From NCBI GenBank assembly GCA_963281155.1, contig CAUJLY010000004.1, positions 3,720,001 through 3,784,000 of the forward strand: a stretch of 64,000 nucleotides of DNA, read 5' to 3'. The position numbers and the translations under genes are program-made. The notes beneath the pieces were generated by a model, which had not been told where the DNA came from, did not search any database, and saw only the letters and a program-made list of their open reading frames with translations. Position 1 is the first letter of the stretch. Each line of letters starts with the position of its first letter. Positions 11,297 through 25,675 of this stretch are shown here, in pieces. This DNA is from Rhabditophanes sp. KR3021 (Eukaryota; Nematoda; Chromadorea; Rhabditida; Alloionematidae).

Positions 11297-14200
11297 TTAT
11301 AAATCATTTTGTATAGCATCAGCAAGTTGAATGGAAGATGGCGAATATCCTAAATACATTTCTAACAGCTTATCCGAAGGATATTGACCTCCATGTGATT
11401 GAATCTAAATGGAAGATATTAAAAATTTGAATATCAAATGAATAAATTAAAATGACCCGGAAATAATATTACCTTAGCCCAGCGTTTTCCGTAGTCCCTT
11501 GAAAAGGGATCATTGACAAAAGAACTATTCCAAATCAAAGAGGCGGATGCTTTTGCAATCAAATATGAATAATATTTTGCTCCGTATGGAATTAAATGAC
11601 TAAATCTATGTTGCCACGCCGTACTTCCGTCTCTCACTAATCCAGGCAATGATTCTTTCCAAATTTCATTCATGATATCTCTAGAATTAATATTTCCCTT
11701 TACTATATCGCATGCTAAAGTTGAATGAATTTCCAAATCAAACAAAGAATAAACGGATTGCTGCATCAAATCAAACGCCGAAAAGGCTTTACGAGATTCT
11801 GCTAAAATGTCAATCTCTGATTTGCTGAAAAAGTTTCCTGACATTTCGTTGTATAATAATTTCAATATTCTATGATCATTAAAAAAGTATTCCATAACGT
11901 TCGAAGGTATTTCTGCCATATCTGTAGGGCAACGCGTTCCGGCAGTATGTTGGTATCTTGTTCTACCCAACATAGAATGCATGGCATGTCCCATTTCATG
12001 GAAAAAATTCTCAATTTGTTGGATTGAAAGTGTAATATCATTGATAGATGAAATATTGCCATAATGGTATGAAAAAGATAAGGCAATAATAGGTGTTTGA
12101 TATTCTCCTGAAACTAGTTGTTTGCCACAACGAATTGTGTAATGACAATCACCGATCATTTTACTTTGACGAGCTTCGGCATCGATGTAAATTGTTCCAT
12201 AAAAGTTAGAACCATCTTTAACGTTTAATTTGATAACATTCTTAGCCCACGCTTCACCTTTTTTGGGAGTATCAATTTCGAATGTTATTCCGTAAATTTT
12301 GCTTGTAATACTTTCAAAAGCTTTTATCGCATTACATATTGGGATTTCAGGACACATCTTCTTCAATTTTCCATACTTGTTGCTTTTGTATTTATTCATG
12401 GCATAATGGATATCCCATTCTCCCACATTTTTATTTGTGATGTTGTCTGACCTTAGCAAATTGTTCATCAACTCCAAATCCTTCTCAGCATTTGGCTTTA
12501 ATGTAACAATTAATTCTTTTAAAAACTTTTTCACATTATCATACTTTTTTAATATACTTCCTTGCTGAGCCCTTTCTGCGTAACTTTTGAAACCAGTAAG
12601 TTGAGCAAGTTCGTTTCGTTTTTGTAATAAGGTTTGCAAATTTTTTTCCTAGATTTCCGTAATTAATACATTGACGTAAAAAGATTTCATGTTTTAATTT
12701 TTAGACTTCTGTTTTAATGTAACACTCTACCAGCATTAGCCTGATACTTTATATCCTTGAAATTTAATTACTAGATGAAAGCTATTTATTACCTGCCATC
12801 CCGATATTTGTCATCAAATGCACATTTACTAATTCATTCTGTTTATTCTAGTGCTCAACATCACCTCTTATTAAGCGTTTATTTAATCTATTATGGAAGA
12901 CAAGGAGAAAACTAAAGTTCCACGTAAAAGAGTAGATGGTGAGATTTCCAGGGCATTTGGAAAAGTGCTAATATCAATGTATAAGAGAAAATTGGTTGTT
13001 CGGACGATAGAATGCCGACCCTAACAAGTTGTAAGAATTTTGTGGATAAGAGTAGGTCTGAAAACTAATTGTATGCAATCATTCTTTCATTTTAGATCAA
13101 ATTGCACATGGAGGAAATGATAGGAATGCTGTTGGAAATGCTGGTTTGTCACAAAATGGTGATCAACTCAAAGATGGTAAGATTAAAATCTTATGATTTT
13201 GTAATAATTATTTTAGATCAATCTGAAAGTAGAAGGAATCATTCTCTTTTCTGTCTTCATAAAGAATCGACTATAGAAGAACAGAAGGATTTTGTTGAAA
13301 TGACTAATCTGGCTGAAACTCCCTATGCTAGTACAAATACTTTTGAAAAAAATAAGCATAGGAACTATGAAAAACCTCGCATCTGAGGAATTTGATGTAC
13401 TTGTTTCTGAAAGAAAATGTAGTAAAGAATTGACTATTTGAACACGCTGAAGTCCCTGATAGGATTGGCAAACTAATTAAAGGTAATTTGGTATATTGCG
13501 GGAACGGAAGACTTTGACGTTAGAACGACATGCCACAAAACAAAATTCAGTCATGAAGTTGAACTACAAATGCTATTTGACAAAAAGGAAGATTTCATCA
13601 AAGAAGCCGTCTATGATAAGTCATTCGGTGAGAAGAGATCATTGTATTAAAGAAGTTGTACCATTCAAAGGAAGTAGCGGAGAATATTGAGAGTATCCTC
13701 ATTAACACTCTCAGACCACAACTTACCAACTCAGGAAGCCTTCATTTGAAGGAGTACTTCTAATATTTTGGCAAATAAATGACAAAGCCGCAGACCTTGT
13801 CCTAGAAGAATTCTTTGAAGCTAGTAATGATGTCAAAAAAGTTGGCTATTCCTCATTTTTTAAATATTAATTTTGATTATTATGTTTAACAAAGCTAACC
13901 CCCCCTCCGTACCTGTTCTCCTCTGTATTGATGGTACTTGTTGTAAACAAATTTTCGTGTATTTTGATCAGCATTAAATGAGCAAGGATTATTAACTTCT
14001 GACATACCATACTTCAAACGTTCAGTCATTGACAAGGGTAGGCTTTGCTCTAAATTTGAGTTAAAAGTCATCCCAGCCAAAAAAATGTCACTTGATAGTT
14101 GAATAAATGTACTTTTCTTATCATCGTTCAAATGAATACCACTTTGTTCAAAATCAGCTAAAAACATTGATAAAGTTCTTTTGTCAATCTCATCCAATCT

Positions 14201-14572
14201 ATCTTTATCATTTTCCAAGGATTCCTTTAATGCATTGTATAGTTTGAAATCAGTGTTGAATGTCTCTACAATTTCTGTGAATTGGACGATTGTGCTTTCT
14301 GCCACACTTGAAAACTTAGGATCACTATGAATAAGTCTAGTACATTCCGCTAAGTCAGCAACTTTGCAAATTTCGTTTGATATGTCATCGAATAAGGCTA
14401 CTTTAGGTCTAACTTCATTGTTATTTTGCTCGAAAATCTCAGATAAAATTTTATTTGAATTCTGAATGGCTTTTTTTGATATGATCTCGAACCCTGTTGG
14501 GACTGTTAATTCAGGAACACCAAAAAGGCCGGTTGATAAAACCCGCCGAAATGGAAACAGTAACCTATTCAT
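11297..14572 (-). CDS. MIPEP: Mitochondrial intermediate peptidase (M3 metalloprotease)
   Basis: A matrix peptidase that trims an octapeptide from imported precursors after the first presequence cleavage. Exons are 13913-14572, 11473-12648 and 11297-11404, all joined in phase 0 and giving about 647 residues. The N-terminus (NRLLFPFRRVLS) is an arginine-rich presequence. The zinc site is HEMGHAMHSMLG near residue 437, followed by the family block TRYQHTAGTRCPTDMAEIPS. RFSHLIPYGAKYYSYLIAKA and the C-terminal SHGGQYPSDKLLEM also match the family. The active site is intact and the length is close to metazoan MIPEP. A TTG six nucleotides upstream could extend the frame, but the ATG gives the better presequence. 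The first intron is unusually large (1.26 kb) and carries a nested relic on the opposite strand. Confidence 0.93.
12893..13870 (+). pseudogene. Nested decayed gene inside the MIPEP intron
   Basis: An opposite-strand coding unit of unknown family. Its first part can be spliced cleanly: 12893-12938, 13096-13176 and 13217-13386 total 297 nt and end in a stop after 98 codons. Both junctions share the pattern GATG|gt...ag|ATCAA. Downstream, protein-like stretches continue in shifted frames: EEFDVLVSERKCSKELTI, EHAEVPDRIGKLIK, then EVELQMLFDKKEDFIKEAVY, and finally DKAADLVLEEFFEASN to a stop near 13870. The retained introns argue against a processed retrocopy. The 98-residue form might still be expressed, but the continuing out-of-frame coding sequence favours a decayed longer gene. 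Confidence 0.45.
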
Positions 14573-14724
14573 CTTCAAAGCAACTGTATATGAAAATTAA
14601 GTAATGAAATAAAAGGATATTATTGAATGGTTATACCAAGTTTTAATATATGTTAAATAAAAAAATTAATTTATATGTAATAAACAATATTTATAGTTTC
14701 AAATATTATATGTTTTAAATACAG

Positions 14725-15723
14725 CTAGACATATGGATTACGATATGAATAAGACTCCTGGGTTTGATTACGTTGCCTTACTTTCAATTGCTCGACACTC
14801 TCCAAAAAAGAACTGAAAAGGTCAGGCAATGTTTCATTGTTCAACTTTTGATTCAATTGAATAACTTCGAGTGTTTTGTGGAAAAGCATTTCGACCTCAG
14901 AATCTTTGATTAAATTTTGTCTGGCTTCCCCTTCTTTTTTAGCTCGAACATTGTTTTGCAAGTGAACCAAATGGATTATTTCTTTGATAATGGCATTATG
15001 TTCAGGAGTATTTTGATGTGGCTTTGCAATATATGTTGCAATGTTGGTTAACATTTCGTTAATTTTAACAATCCCATAATTTTGAGTATGAATTAACCGT
15101 TTACGTTGGTCGATGATATTTACATTACCCTTGACTGGAATTTTGACCATTTCATCAATTACAGCTTTTGCTGGCCCGGTGACAGTTGAAATGCCTTCGT
15201 TTAATTCGAGTTTTTGAGTAGACCTATCAAAAGAATAGATATCATATGCTTTTTGCTCAGGATCAACCCCGGAACAATCTTTTAAGTGATATTTCAAGAG
15301 AAACCCAAGGTTTTTGAAACCAGAAAAGGTATTCATTAATTGGTTATCAAAACCATTCAAAGAATTACCGTTTCCTGTAGTGTAACAACCGATACATTCA
15401 TACCCTGGAAACATTTCCTTATCTATGATGAATCAGATTAAGAATTATTAAGTATTAAATGACTTACAATTTTCCATGCGTTGACTCGCGTATGCAGCGT
15501 CAATATGTGGTCCTGGCTCCTTCACTAAATCCATTGATCCGATTTCAATGGTATTGAATGCTTCGTAAGTGTCCCCGACTTTTGTGCCAATAAGCAACCC
15601 AAACACATCTATTTGCTTGTTTTTCTTATTCCAAATAGTACGATTTAGATGGTCAGAAATAACTAATATTCCCAAAGGATGTATTTTGAAGCAATTAGCA
15701 GGAACGTGTGTAGAAGTATCCAT
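14725..15723 (-). CDS. csn-6: COP9 signalosome subunit 6 (MPN domain)
   Basis: A 317-residue CSN6 homologue in exons 15468-15723 and 14725-15422 (phase 1). The N-terminal MPN domain carries FKIHPLGILVISDHLNR, then IDVFGLLIGTKVG and ECIGCYTTGNG, the counterpart of the family GWYTTG. The JAMM zinc-ligand set is absent, as expected for CSN6, the non-catalytic partner of CSN5 in cullin deneddylation. The C-terminal half is helical (IHTQNYGIVKINEMLTNIA and beyond), fitting the subunit's helical-bundle contact. eIF3f is the main alternative, but the C-terminal half and length fit CSN6 better. The gene is divergently arranged with CTU2, 161 bp between start codons. Confidence 0.85.
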
Positions 15724-15884
15724 CTCAGTAAATTGGATTGTTGTAAATGATAAGCTAAATGCGTGTTACCGATTATTACGTATAGCTGTCGACAGATGCG
15801 ACAATTCTTATAACGAACGATTGGAAAAGCGTGTATTGTAAAGGAAACAGCATTTCAAAATTTTAAACATTTAATTGCCTACTC
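15724..15884. promoter_or_regulatory. Divergent promoter region between csn-6 and CTU2
   Basis: Only 161 bp separate two opposing start codons, so both promoters and 5' UTRs must lie here or overlap the genes. No TATA box is evident. Composition is less AT-rich than typical intergenic DNA in this window. Confidence 0.55.
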
Positions 15885-17080
15885 ATGGATATTCCAGTAA
15901 GAAAATGTGTTAAGTGTCCCGAACCCGGTCCATATTTCGGATTTGATGCCAGAAGAGCCACGTATTGCAAGCCCTGCTTCATCAAAATGGCAAAGCACAA
16001 ATTTAGCTCCGCTTTGGGTAAGAATCGAGTTTTCAAGTATGGGACGTCAAAAAATCCCATTATAATTTCATTTGGAGATCAAAATTCCGCTTTTCTTGCA
16101 GCCCTTATCCACGAAGGTATGTCTAAAGGAGAGCACAAGAAATTGGATATCCAACCCACATTGGTTTTTGTTACTGACTCTTTGGATACTGATTACGTTT
16201 CATCTTATTATGAGAGATCTAAGATGATGAAGGAAAAAGTTGATTGGCCACATTATTTTGTTCATTTGGCATCTATTTTTTCAAATCCTTTTGTCATTAA
16301 AGGGGATTTGATGAATGGAATTGAAAACATTCCAACTTATACATCTTTTTTGTCTTATTTCAAGAGTGAAACAGCAAAGAAAGAAATCAATCGCGTTTTA
16401 TTGGATATTTTATTTGTCAAATTGGCAAGATACTTGGAATGTGAAAAACTTTTACTACCTGGGTGCGCAGATGAATTGGCATTGACTACATGTAATGCCT
16501 TATGTTTTGGAAGGGGTGAGTGTTTAAATGAATCACATGTACGTATACACAAACATAGAGAGTAGGGTATTAGTACTTTTACATGTGATTCAAAATAATA
16601 TTTGCGGCAAAGTTAATTTTATAATATTTTGTAGGTGCCTCAATCGCTCATCAAACAGAAATTGTAGACAGTAGATTTGATAAAATACTTATGGTACGAC
16701 CTTTGCATGATTTATCACAAAAAGAAATTAAAGTTGTGTTTGAATTTGAGTCATATGAAGATTGGAAAGTCAACAAAGATGCGGATGAAGACAAAGTTGC
16801 AGGCAATGATTCAGCCAAATCAGTGCAATCTATTAACAGTTCATTTTTGGTTTCCTTGCTAAATGCAGGCTTTCCTGCAACCATTACGACATTATTATCA
16901 ATTTCTGGAAAAGTCAGACCGATTGTTGTTGAATCAAGTGTCTCGTGTAATCTGTGTGGTGTCAAATATGAGTCACATGATAACGAATATTTCGTTTGTG
17001 CGGCATGTAATGACTTTGTTGAAGCCGAAATGACTAGTTCTGCAGAAAGTCATGAGTTATTGAAGAGTCTTCTTATTTGA
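15885..17080 (+). CDS. CTU2: Cytoplasmic tRNA 2-thiolation protein 2
   Basis: A 358-residue partner of CTU1 in the cytosolic complex that thiolates wobble uridine-34 of Lys, Glu and Gln tRNAs. Exons are 15885-16515 and 16635-17080 (phase 1). The N-terminus has the family zinc-type motif C8-x2-C11...C28-x2-C31 (KCVKCPEPG, TYCKPCF). Next comes the nucleotide-binding-fold region NPIIISFGDQNSAFLAALIH, then LLLPGCADELALTTCNAL and the conserved ILMVRPLHDLSQKEI. A C-terminal pair of CxxC motifs (CNLCG and CAAC) closes the protein. Length is on the short side for CTU2. No disruption is seen. Confidence 0.9.
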
Positions 17081-18828
17081 AATTATATAGTTGTTGTTAT
17101 GAGAATTGTGGGGCTTCAACCATGACTGTTAATTGTTTCGTTGTTATAATATTACTCCAATAAACTACGTACTGTAAGCACATTGTCTATAAAAAGATAC
17201 GTCAAAATTGTTTCCCATTTGTAAATAAAAAACACTGTTTATTAAAGAGATTTGAAACTGCTAGATAATACAAGCATATTTGTAATTAAAAATACACATC
17301 ATAAAGTACAATTTAATGATGTCAGATTAAGAAGGAAAGATTCTTTTATGTATAAATTGAAATAATTTGGCGAAATATAATTTGATACAACAATGCAAAT
17401 AAACGGTTTCTTAAACTCTGAAGACCACAATAAAAATTACTATTTGAGAGTGTTAAAAATGTACTATAAAGTCAAAGGCATACCTCATATGACATTTGTA
17501 ATTAGCCTGCTCATACATTTCATTAAAATTTTGTTTTTATCAAACGGACTTAAACATGCATACACTCTTAACAAACAACTTTTTCGACTGCCTACAGAAA
17601 GGAAAATATGGAAAAATATGGATGGTCCCTTGCAATTAATGTCACCCTAACAAATTATGTACGGAAAAGATGATAAGTATGATTGTTTGGTATGCAAAAG
17701 TTTAAAAAAATAAAAATGGACAAAACAAATACTTATTATTTCATTTTTCTACATATTATGATGCTTTTTTTATTTCAAAATTAATATGTTGAATATTTGC
17801 CGCCCAACAAAATGTGCGAAAATTAATAGCTATACGGCCCCTCTAAAAATGTAGTTCACAAAGGATGGTCCCTCTAATAAATGCGCGCTTTTGCCCCCTT
17901 TCAGGCAGGCTATGTTTTCGAAAATCATTTATTCGCAAACGCCTTCTTTTTCTCGATTTATGTTTATTTGCGTTCTCGGGCAGCATTGCGCTTTAATTTT
18001 TCTTGGCATTAAAACTTCTGATACCCGTTTAATGCAATTTTTGTCAGTTCTAATTATTTTGTATGTTTGTGTCTATTTTCAGTGTATTTTATTTGTTTAT
18101 TACAAATTACATGCTCACTTATTCGTTCATATTTTTACTAATTTAGGTATCCCTTATAATTTGACTGTAAAAGTATATTAACAATGTTACACCACTTTAC
18201 ATTACTTTTATATCACTCTCCTAGTATCTTCTTTTTCACACGATAATCGAAAATATTTACGCTTTTATTGCTATTTGCAATGAATCATATGCTCGTATGC
18301 TAGGTAGTCATTTTTTGTTTTGATATTATTTTTTGGAAGTGTGTATATTTTTAGTAATAATGTCAAATCGTTATCCCAATTGCCTTCAACATTTAATATA
18401 ATGACCATTGACCTAACCTTAAGTTAATTTAAATTTCGCCAATGAGTAAATTTAAAGGCAATGTCCATTCTGTTATCGACTTAATCTCACAGGCTTAGTC
18501 ATCTTTAACAAACGTATATCTGTTGTCTCTATATTTATGTGTTGTCTTTACATCGTACAACCTTTTGTCGTCCCTATGGTAGTGGTTGTTAGTATTTATA
18601 ATTTAAAGGTTAATTCTATTTTACTCATCTTTGCCATTGCTTAGGTTCGTGTCTTTTGAACGTGTAATTTACATATAATACAACATATTTAGTTCGATAT
18701 AATACTTCGACATTCATGTATGTACGTGCTCACATCCTTATACTATTATTTTTGTTATTTTAACTATTTATTTCATAATATTTATTGTTTGCTCCTTTTC
18801 AGAATATATTTATCAAAACTTTTCAATA
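17081..18828 (+). other. Upstream region and likely 5' UTR of 14-3-3
   Basis: I see no credible coding frame; open stretches at 17393-17650 and 17891-18181 have no domain. Around 17830-17900 a short C-rich element recurs about every 25-31 nt (GGCCCCTCT, GGTCCCTCT, TGCCCCCTT), standing out from the AT-rich background and perhaps marking the core promoter. A good splice acceptor (GCTCCTTTTCAG) ends at 18802, just before the start codon, implying a 5' UTR intron or a trans-splice site. Confidence 0.5.
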
Positions 18829-21176
<2,348 letters not shown>

Positions 21177-21267
21177 GCACGAAGATCTTATTTTAATTTC
21201 CATCACAAACTCAATGTTCATAGAGTTGCTTTATATATTAAACTAAATATCCTTTTTCCGTTTTTTA

Positions 21268-21273
21268 AATAAA
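21268..21273 (+). terminator. Poly(A) signal of 14-3-3
   Basis: AATAAA lies 92 nt beyond the stop codon, in a T-rich context suitable for 3'-end formation. Confidence 0.5.
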
Positions 21274-21425
21274 TTGTGTGATGCTTTAGACATTTTTAAA
21301 CATTTAGAACAATCTAAATCTTACTTCCTTTTCATCCTGCTTTTACTTCTTTATTTTATTGCCTACTCTAATTATTTACTTTTACACTATAAGTATCAAG
21401 AACTTTAATTAAAAGTATAATATAA

Positions 21426-22842
21426 TTAAAAAGCTCCTTGGATTCTTTCAAATTCGTAGCCACCTTCTTCTTCATCAATGATTTTCCAAAAGAAATAGAC
21501 AGTTGTTTTCATTGTGTCGATTTCTTTGATCATCAGATCATAGAGTTCTTCATTTTGACTGAGAGTCAATCCTTGAAGGTAGTGTAATCCAGTCCCTTCG
21601 ATTTGGTTGATTAAACTGAAGCAGGATGAATTGCATTTGTGATCTTGAGGACACTCGTGCAAGTGTTTTGAAATCAGCCCAGTTTCATAAGCTCTTGGAT
21701 ACAGGTTCTTGACTTCACACACAACTAGTTGGAATAGACCTTCTTCCGACTCAGTAAGGTCTGAGTACATACCTAGTTCTTGTTTTCAAAATGCTTTAAA
21801 TCTCTATGATGTTTTTCTGGGACGGAATCACTAAAATAACGTGTTTTGAAGATCCAATATAACTCCTGCCATGAATGAGTCCTTTGCTTGACTTTTCAGT
21901 TCCAACTCTTTCAATAGCATTTTCCAAGTTTCCATCTGCAATTTTTCTATAATAATAGACTTTCTCATCAACAGGAACATAACTGTCCAAAAATTCATCT
22001 GGCATTCCCACTTTGTGTACGTTTCGAGAAGTTTACTGTTCACACAATCATCCATAAAAATACTCAGTCCATTGTCTCTATTGAAAATTTGTCTGGACAT
22101 GTTTTTCCAATTATCTTGACCTTTTGCAGTTATTTCTCTAACTCTAGCTGCGAGACTTTTGCGATATTCAGGAGTGAATTTTTCGACTAATTCAAGAAAA
22201 TCGTATCTACCACCATTTCAATAGTCTTTTTATGAAGAGTTTTTCGAACTCCTATTGGTCTATGCTGGTCCTAGAAAATGGAGGATTGAAGTAATATGAA
22301 TAATTACATACCTTTTCGATGCGTGACTCGGCTGATTCAACAACGTCAGGTCTGCCATCGACTTTTCTGATGAACTCTGCTTCTTGATTTGACTGTAAAA
22401 ATTCATCGAGTGTCTTCCATCTCGATAAAAAGGGTTCTTCGACTCCCTCTTTCATGCCTTTTCTGTCTTGAAAGAGACCTGATATCATTACTTTACCAGT
22501 AAACAAATGCTCGCTCAATTTGCTTTCCGAAATACCAGTATTTTTAAGCTTGTCTTTGGTCCCTTCTTTGATTGTGTCCCGGACATCTAATGACTTATAA
22601 TGGTCCTAAAAAGTAAATAAAAATAATAATTACTTACTACTTCTTTAACTTGGAATGGAGTTGCGTCAACTTCCATAGCATCCATATCCTCTTCTTCACT
22701 AGCTGGATCAACTTCCATTTCCTCTTCTTCAGCAATTTCACTTTTAATACCAGGCATATCAGCAAAGCTGATTTCCAAATGACTTATACTTTCCAATGGA
22801 TCCAAAGAAAAATTGAATAAGTCGTGTTCTTCATCTCAGACA
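21426..22842 (-). pseudogene. Frame-broken gene of unknown family, copy 1
   Basis: About 430 codons of protein-like sequence read right to left with two GT-AG introns (32 nt near 22576-22607 and 41 nt near 22270-22310) but five frame breaks. In order the readable parts are: ATG-TCT-GAG at 22842; an acidic segment from EEHDLFNFSLDPLES; DHYKSLDVRDTIKEG onward through LSEHLFTGKVMISGLF; DQHRPIGVRKTLHK; GRYDFLELVEKFTPEYRKSL; VGMPDEFLDSYVPVDE; VPEKHHRDLKHFENKN; and MYSDLTESEEGLFQL to the stop. Every break is consistent with loss of one base, usually in a G or C doublet, and within each stretch there are no nonsense codons. A second, truncated copy lies at 52610-53030. No domain is recognised. Pseudogene is the default call; assembly error or recoding are alternatives. 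Confidence 0.6.
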
Positions 22843-23495
22843 TGATAGTGACTTGTGAATTTATTTGAGATCTATAAAAATGAAAAAGATATTAATTTGA
22901 ATTATCAATTGATAAATGATGATACAATAATATGTATAAAAAGATATTTAAATGTTAAGAAGCATTTGTACACAAAATAATTTAAAATGTAACATTAATT
23001 TTTATTAACAAACCATTCAAAAGTATTATCATTTGGTGTCAAACCTGAGGTTCAATTTGTTCATTCATTACAACTTTCAAGTTTTTTCTTTGAAATGTTT
23101 GTTGTTTATCCCCACAAACAAACTGAATCACCAATCTATTTTTCTTTTTTACTTCAACTACTGTTTAATTGACATCCTTAAATGCTTCTTGTATTTTAAT
23201 GATTGGGTTGATGAATATTATTTTTTTCTTTAATATTTTTAATTTATTGTCCTAAAATGTCTTTTGATATGCTGCGTTTAACAACTTACACAAAGACAGC
23301 TAATCAATTCCTTAAATTAAAATCGTCACATAAATCTAACTTATTTGCAATGATTTATTAAATTGAGCTAGGGTATGAAGTTCGGAGGTGTATTATTCCA
23401 ATTTTTTGTACTACTGCTGCAATATCATTTTTTCATTTTAGTTACCTAGTCAGTGGTTGATATTTGCTGCTCATTATTATATTACTATACGTGTT
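22843..23495. other. Intergenic, nothing recognised
   Basis: AT-rich spacer between the divergent broken gene and the Tudor gene. It should contain the Tudor promoter; no element could be singled out. Confidence 0.4.
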
Positions 23496-25675
23496 ATGGA
23501 AGGGCAAGATTCTCTAAGATGGAAGCAACAACTTGTCGAGACGAGTGCTATTCGACAAAAGAAGGACGATGAATTGTGTTCAAGAAAAATAAAAAAAGAT
23601 GCTTCAACAAGACATGGTGTATTGAATATTCCGTCTACCAAACAATGGAAAAAGCCATCAAGTGTAGAAAAAAATTTTGGATTAAAAGCTAAAATGTTTA
23701 TAATAACTGATGATGTAATTATAAAGAATGAGGAAACAGTCAACAAGAAAACTTTGACTAATTCTGGTATTACGTCAAAGCATGAACGAGTACACGAAAA
23801 GCAAGGTAACATTTATACCATTCGTACTCCAATAGTTGACACCGAAAATCAAATGAAAGTTGTTAACATCATTAGTCCACATCTCATTTTTATGAAACGG
23901 GCCAATTCTACCGCAGATACTTTGAATCTTGTTTTGCCTTGTGATATAAAGCCAATAGTTTGGGTAGAAGCAAGTGACGTCGATTCTGGTGATCCGACAA
24001 GGCTGTCAACAGCTACTATGATAGGAACCTATGTAATGGCACCTCTGAATGAAAATGTTTATGCCCGTTCAAGAATCATTGATTGCAACAAAAGCAGGAC
24101 GTTTGTAAAACTTATTTTCATTGACTATGGTAGAATAATTTGGGCTAATATCGTAAGTTTAATGCACTTTACACATAATGTTTTTATTTTTTGAAGAAAT
24201 GTTTGGCTGCGATGGATATTGAGAGGTTCAAAGTGAGATGGCAAACTCTGAGAATCGGACTCAAGAATATTCATCCCAAAGCTGTTGCGAAAAAGGATGC
24301 AAATGCAAAATGTATTTGGGAGAAGGAACATATTACGGCTCTACAAGAATTTCTTTCCACTATTGACTTAACTTACTTCTCAACTTTGACAACTCTTAAG
24401 AAAATTTACACTCGAGATATTCTAATGGTTGATCTATTTGAATATAATGTCGAATTTGAGAATAGCCAACAACCCAAAAGATTCAAAAAGCTAATTGAAG
24501 ATGTGTATTATAGAGTTAATATAAATCAAGCTCTGGTTCAAGCTTATCCTCATTTATTCTCCAGATTGGACTTCGACCAAATGAATTATTATGACGCAAC
24601 ACACGATTGCATTGATATGTATCCAAGTCCGGAGACTTCCACTATTCCACATTATTTGAGTGAATTTCCCATCATCGACTATGAAAAACTTTCGAATGGG
24701 CAAGATGAACGTAATACTGCTGAACAAGATGGAGGTCATCAGGTAGACTTTTGGTCACTTAAAAAGCTATTGGATAATAATTTCATCAAAGCAGGGAAAT
24801 TCATTAGAACTTTTTTATTTGATTCTTTAGGAGACCATCATCAATTACGTCTTGGAGGTATGATTTTCAACAATAATGAGAAGTTTAAAGAAGGGGAATT
24901 TTTCACGAAGTTAATTTATAATAAAAGAAAAGCCCACTTAGATCGTATCAGAGCGATCCACGATCAGTATAAAACATTTGGCAAGAATGATACTTTCAAA
25001 ATTGATGCTGTCATAGAATATTGGAAGAATCAACTACCTTTTTATATTATGTGCCCTGTGAAAATAAGCCCTACTGAAACTCGATTGTTACGATCCGAAG
25101 TTGTGGGATTTTGCCAGAAGAAAGTTGTGCGTGGTTATGAATATATTCTTAAAGTCAGATATTTGGATATCAATGGAACTGACCGTTGTTTCTTACATGA
25201 AGTTTTTAAAATGACAAAGGATGCGTCAATCAACATGCCCATTATTGCCAACTTTGTAATTGAAAAAATGTTAATTAGGAATAATTTATTGCCATATAAC
25301 GATAAACTTATCAAAAGATTTGTTCGTGATTTAATCAAAAAGATACCACGTTCAGAAGTTATTGTGGTCGAATTGTCTGAAAAAAATAACATAACTGGTT
25401 ACCCAAATACTAATATTTTTTCCAATAACACATCAATAAGCCATGACGTATTTAGAACTGATCTCATTATTGAAAATATGTATTTAGATAATGGTCAAAA
25501 GATTGATTTGGATTCAATTTTGGATGATCCAATTTATGCAACCTTTTTTGAAAATCATGAAAAAAACAACGAATGGGAGTACGAAAAAACTTACACGATG
25601 CAAAATATTGAAGAATTCACTTTCCCATCAGTAATTGGAGCTTTCACACATCCAGATGCCAAGAGCGTATATTAA
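23496..25675 (+). CDS. Tudor-domain protein
   Basis: A 711-residue protein in exons 23496-24152 and 24197-25675, separated by a 44-nt phase-0 intron. The N-terminal 110 residues are basic and probably disordered. A Tudor domain is centred near residues 180-220: MAPLNENVYARSRIID followed by FVKLIFIDYGRIIWANI, the hallmark strand with F-I-D-Y-G. A second Tudor-like strand set appears near residues 500-540 (LRSEVVGFCQKKV, then YILKVRYLDINGTDRCFL). Tudor domains of this extended type bind methylarginine and scaffold germline or small-RNA complexes. The rest is unrecognised, so partner and pathway are open. Confidence 0.75.

Noticed and set aside
14725..15723. eIF3f as an alternative to CSN6
   Set aside because: Both are JAMM-dead MPN proteins, but the C-terminal half and the ILVISDH and YTTG blocks fit CSN6 better. 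Not excluded without a profile search.
17393..18181. Two open frames before the 14-3-3 gene
   Set aside because: The second looks membrane-like only because of T-rich sequence. No start context or homology, and it lies in the probable 5' UTR/intron.
21831..22100. Long continuous frame giving a Met/Trp/Lys-rich protein in the broken gene
   Set aside because: After about 22020 it is the wrong frame. The frame one base back has normal composition and leads into sequence also seen in the 52.6 kb copy.
22250..22290. A short intron removing the frame break near 22215
   Set aside because: The only GT...AG pair that spans it leaves the wrong phase and would be about 28-31 nt, so a base loss is the simpler reading.
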